NCBI GenBank assembly: GCA_030040415.1
Contig: JASHTT010000672.1
Location: forward strand, 1-5,053
DNA from: Streptosporangiaceae bacterium
Lineage (GTDB): Bacteria; Actinomycetota; Actinomycetes; Streptosporangiales; Streptosporangiaceae
DNA: 5,053 nucleotides
Reading direction: 5' to 3'
Shown: one piece after another, positions 4,383-5,053 of the stretch
How the letters are laid out: each line of letters begins with the position of its first letter
Numbering within the stretch: position 1 is the first letter of the stretch
Position numbers and translations under genes: made by a program
The notes under the pieces: model-generated
Seen by the model: the letters and a program-made list of their open reading frames with translations, nothing else
What the model was told of the DNA's origin: nothing
Database searches by the model: none

Positions 4383-5053
4383 ATGACGGCCAGCGACGCC
4401 TTGCCGGCCGGGGCCGCCAAGGGTGCCCGTGAGCACGGCGGGCTGGCCGGGCGCCTGCCCGCGTTCCCGTGGGACTCGCTGATTCCGGCGGCCCGGGTAG
4501 CCCGCGCCCACCCGGACGGACTCGTCGACCTGTCGGTCGGCACGCCGGTCGATCCGGTGCCCGCCGTCGTGCGGGATGCCCTGGCTGGCTCCGCCGACTC
4601 TCCCGGTTATCCGGCCACCGCCGGAACTGCGGCGCTGCGCGAAGCGGCGGCCGGCTGGCTGGCCCGGCGCCATGGCGTCGGCGTCGATCCAGCGGCGGTG
4701 CTGCCCGTCATCGGCACCAAGGAGTTCATCGCCTGGCTGCCGACCCTGCTCGGGCTGGGACCCGGCGACGTCGTCACGTATCCGGCGCTGGCGTATCCCA
4801 CCTACGACGTGGGTGCGCGGCTGGCTGGCTGCCAGCCGGTAGCCACCGACACTCCCGCCGTGGCCGGGTCGCAGCCGGTCGCGCTCGCCTGGTTGAACTC
4901 GCCGTCGAACCCGACCGGCCAGGTGCTGCCTGGCGGCGAGCTGCGACAGGTGCTGCGGACCGCCCGCGCGACAGGGACCGTCGTCGCCTCCGACGAGTGC
5001 TACATCGAACTCGGCTGGGAAGCTTCGGCGCTATCCGTGCTGCACCCGGACGT
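4383..5053 (+). CDS. dapC: Succinyldiaminopimelate transaminase, 3' end cut by the window
   Basis: PLP-dependent fold-type I aminotransferase that converts N-succinyl-2-amino-6-ketopimelate to N-succinyl-LL-diaminopimelate with glutamate, the step after DapD. The first 223 codons are present; actinobacterial DapC is about 360-400 residues. Visible motifs are FPWDSLIPAARVARAHPDGLVDLSVGTPVDPVP (28-60, described in two overlapping family blocks), YPATAGTAALREAA, GTKEFIAWLPTLLGLGPGD, TYPALAYPTYDVGARLAG, LNSPSNPTGQV (171-181, Asn176 in the NPTG cofactor motif) and SDECYIELGW (203-212; Asp204 should pair with the pyridine nitrogen, Tyr207 with the cofactor oxygen). The Schiff-base Lys lies beyond the window. 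The position directly after fdxA is the usual actinobacterial arrangement and separates it from other class I aminotransferases. The ATG at 4383 has no in-frame alternative upstream and no clear Shine-Dalgarno; the hairpin 4347-4377 lies immediately before it. Confidence 0.93.
   Translation, partial: MTASDALPAGAAKGAREHGGLAGRLPAFPWDSLIPAARVARAHPDGLVDLSVGTPVDPVPAVVRDALAGSADSPGYPATAGTAALREAAAGWLARRHGVGVDPAAVLPVIGTKEFIAWLPTLLGLGPGDVVTYPALAYPTYDVGARLAGCQPVATDTPAVAGSQPVALAWLNSPSNPTGQVLPGGELRQVLRTARATGTVVASDECYIELGWEASALSVLHPD

Overview
The window is chromosomal DNA of a high-GC actinobacterium. Codon third positions are overwhelmingly G or C, GTG starts occur, and the gene set is typical of Actinobacteria: a seven-iron ferredoxin directly followed by an actinobacterial-type DapC aminotransferase, and a small membrane protein with a DivIVA-like segment coupled to the glycosylase gene tag. 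I see no phage, transposase, CRISPR, tRNA or rRNA sequence. The genus cannot be fixed from the sequence alone.

Layout. Left part, minus strand, read right to left: dapD (2792-1935), a LOG/TIGR00730-family Rossmann protein (1799-1023), a membrane-anchored DivIVA-like protein (961-551, or from 1000) and tag (from 554, running off the left edge). The last two overlap as ATGA. Right part, plus strand: a membrane-anchored, lysozyme-fold-like protein of unknown function (3005-3892), the ferredoxin gene fdxA (4024-4350) and dapC (4383 to the right edge, incomplete). The two parts diverge from a 212-base intergenic region (2793-3004). Most of this region is a tandem array of 17- and 18-base repeats (2831-2969).

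How the genes fit together. DapD and DapC catalyse consecutive steps of the succinylase route to meso-diaminopimelate and lysine: succinylation of tetrahydrodipicolinate, then transamination. They flank a probable cell-wall-acting protein and lie close to a DivIVA-like membrane protein, so the locus has a cell-envelope flavour. The ferredoxin shares a transcript direction with dapC and probably an operon, but a strong 13-bp hairpin sits between them, starting at the fdxA stop codon.

Expression signals. fdxA has a textbook Shine-Dalgarno. LOG, dapD and the lysozyme-like gene have no clear Shine-Dalgarno, but each has a TANNNT hexamer 6-8 bases before its start, as expected for leaderless actinobacterial transcripts. 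The repeat array fills the space between the two divergent -35 zones almost exactly. The array, the fdxA-dapC hairpin, and a DapD lacking two acidic residues of the E. coli-type motif are the points most worth following up. I did not find a clearly new multi-gene system.
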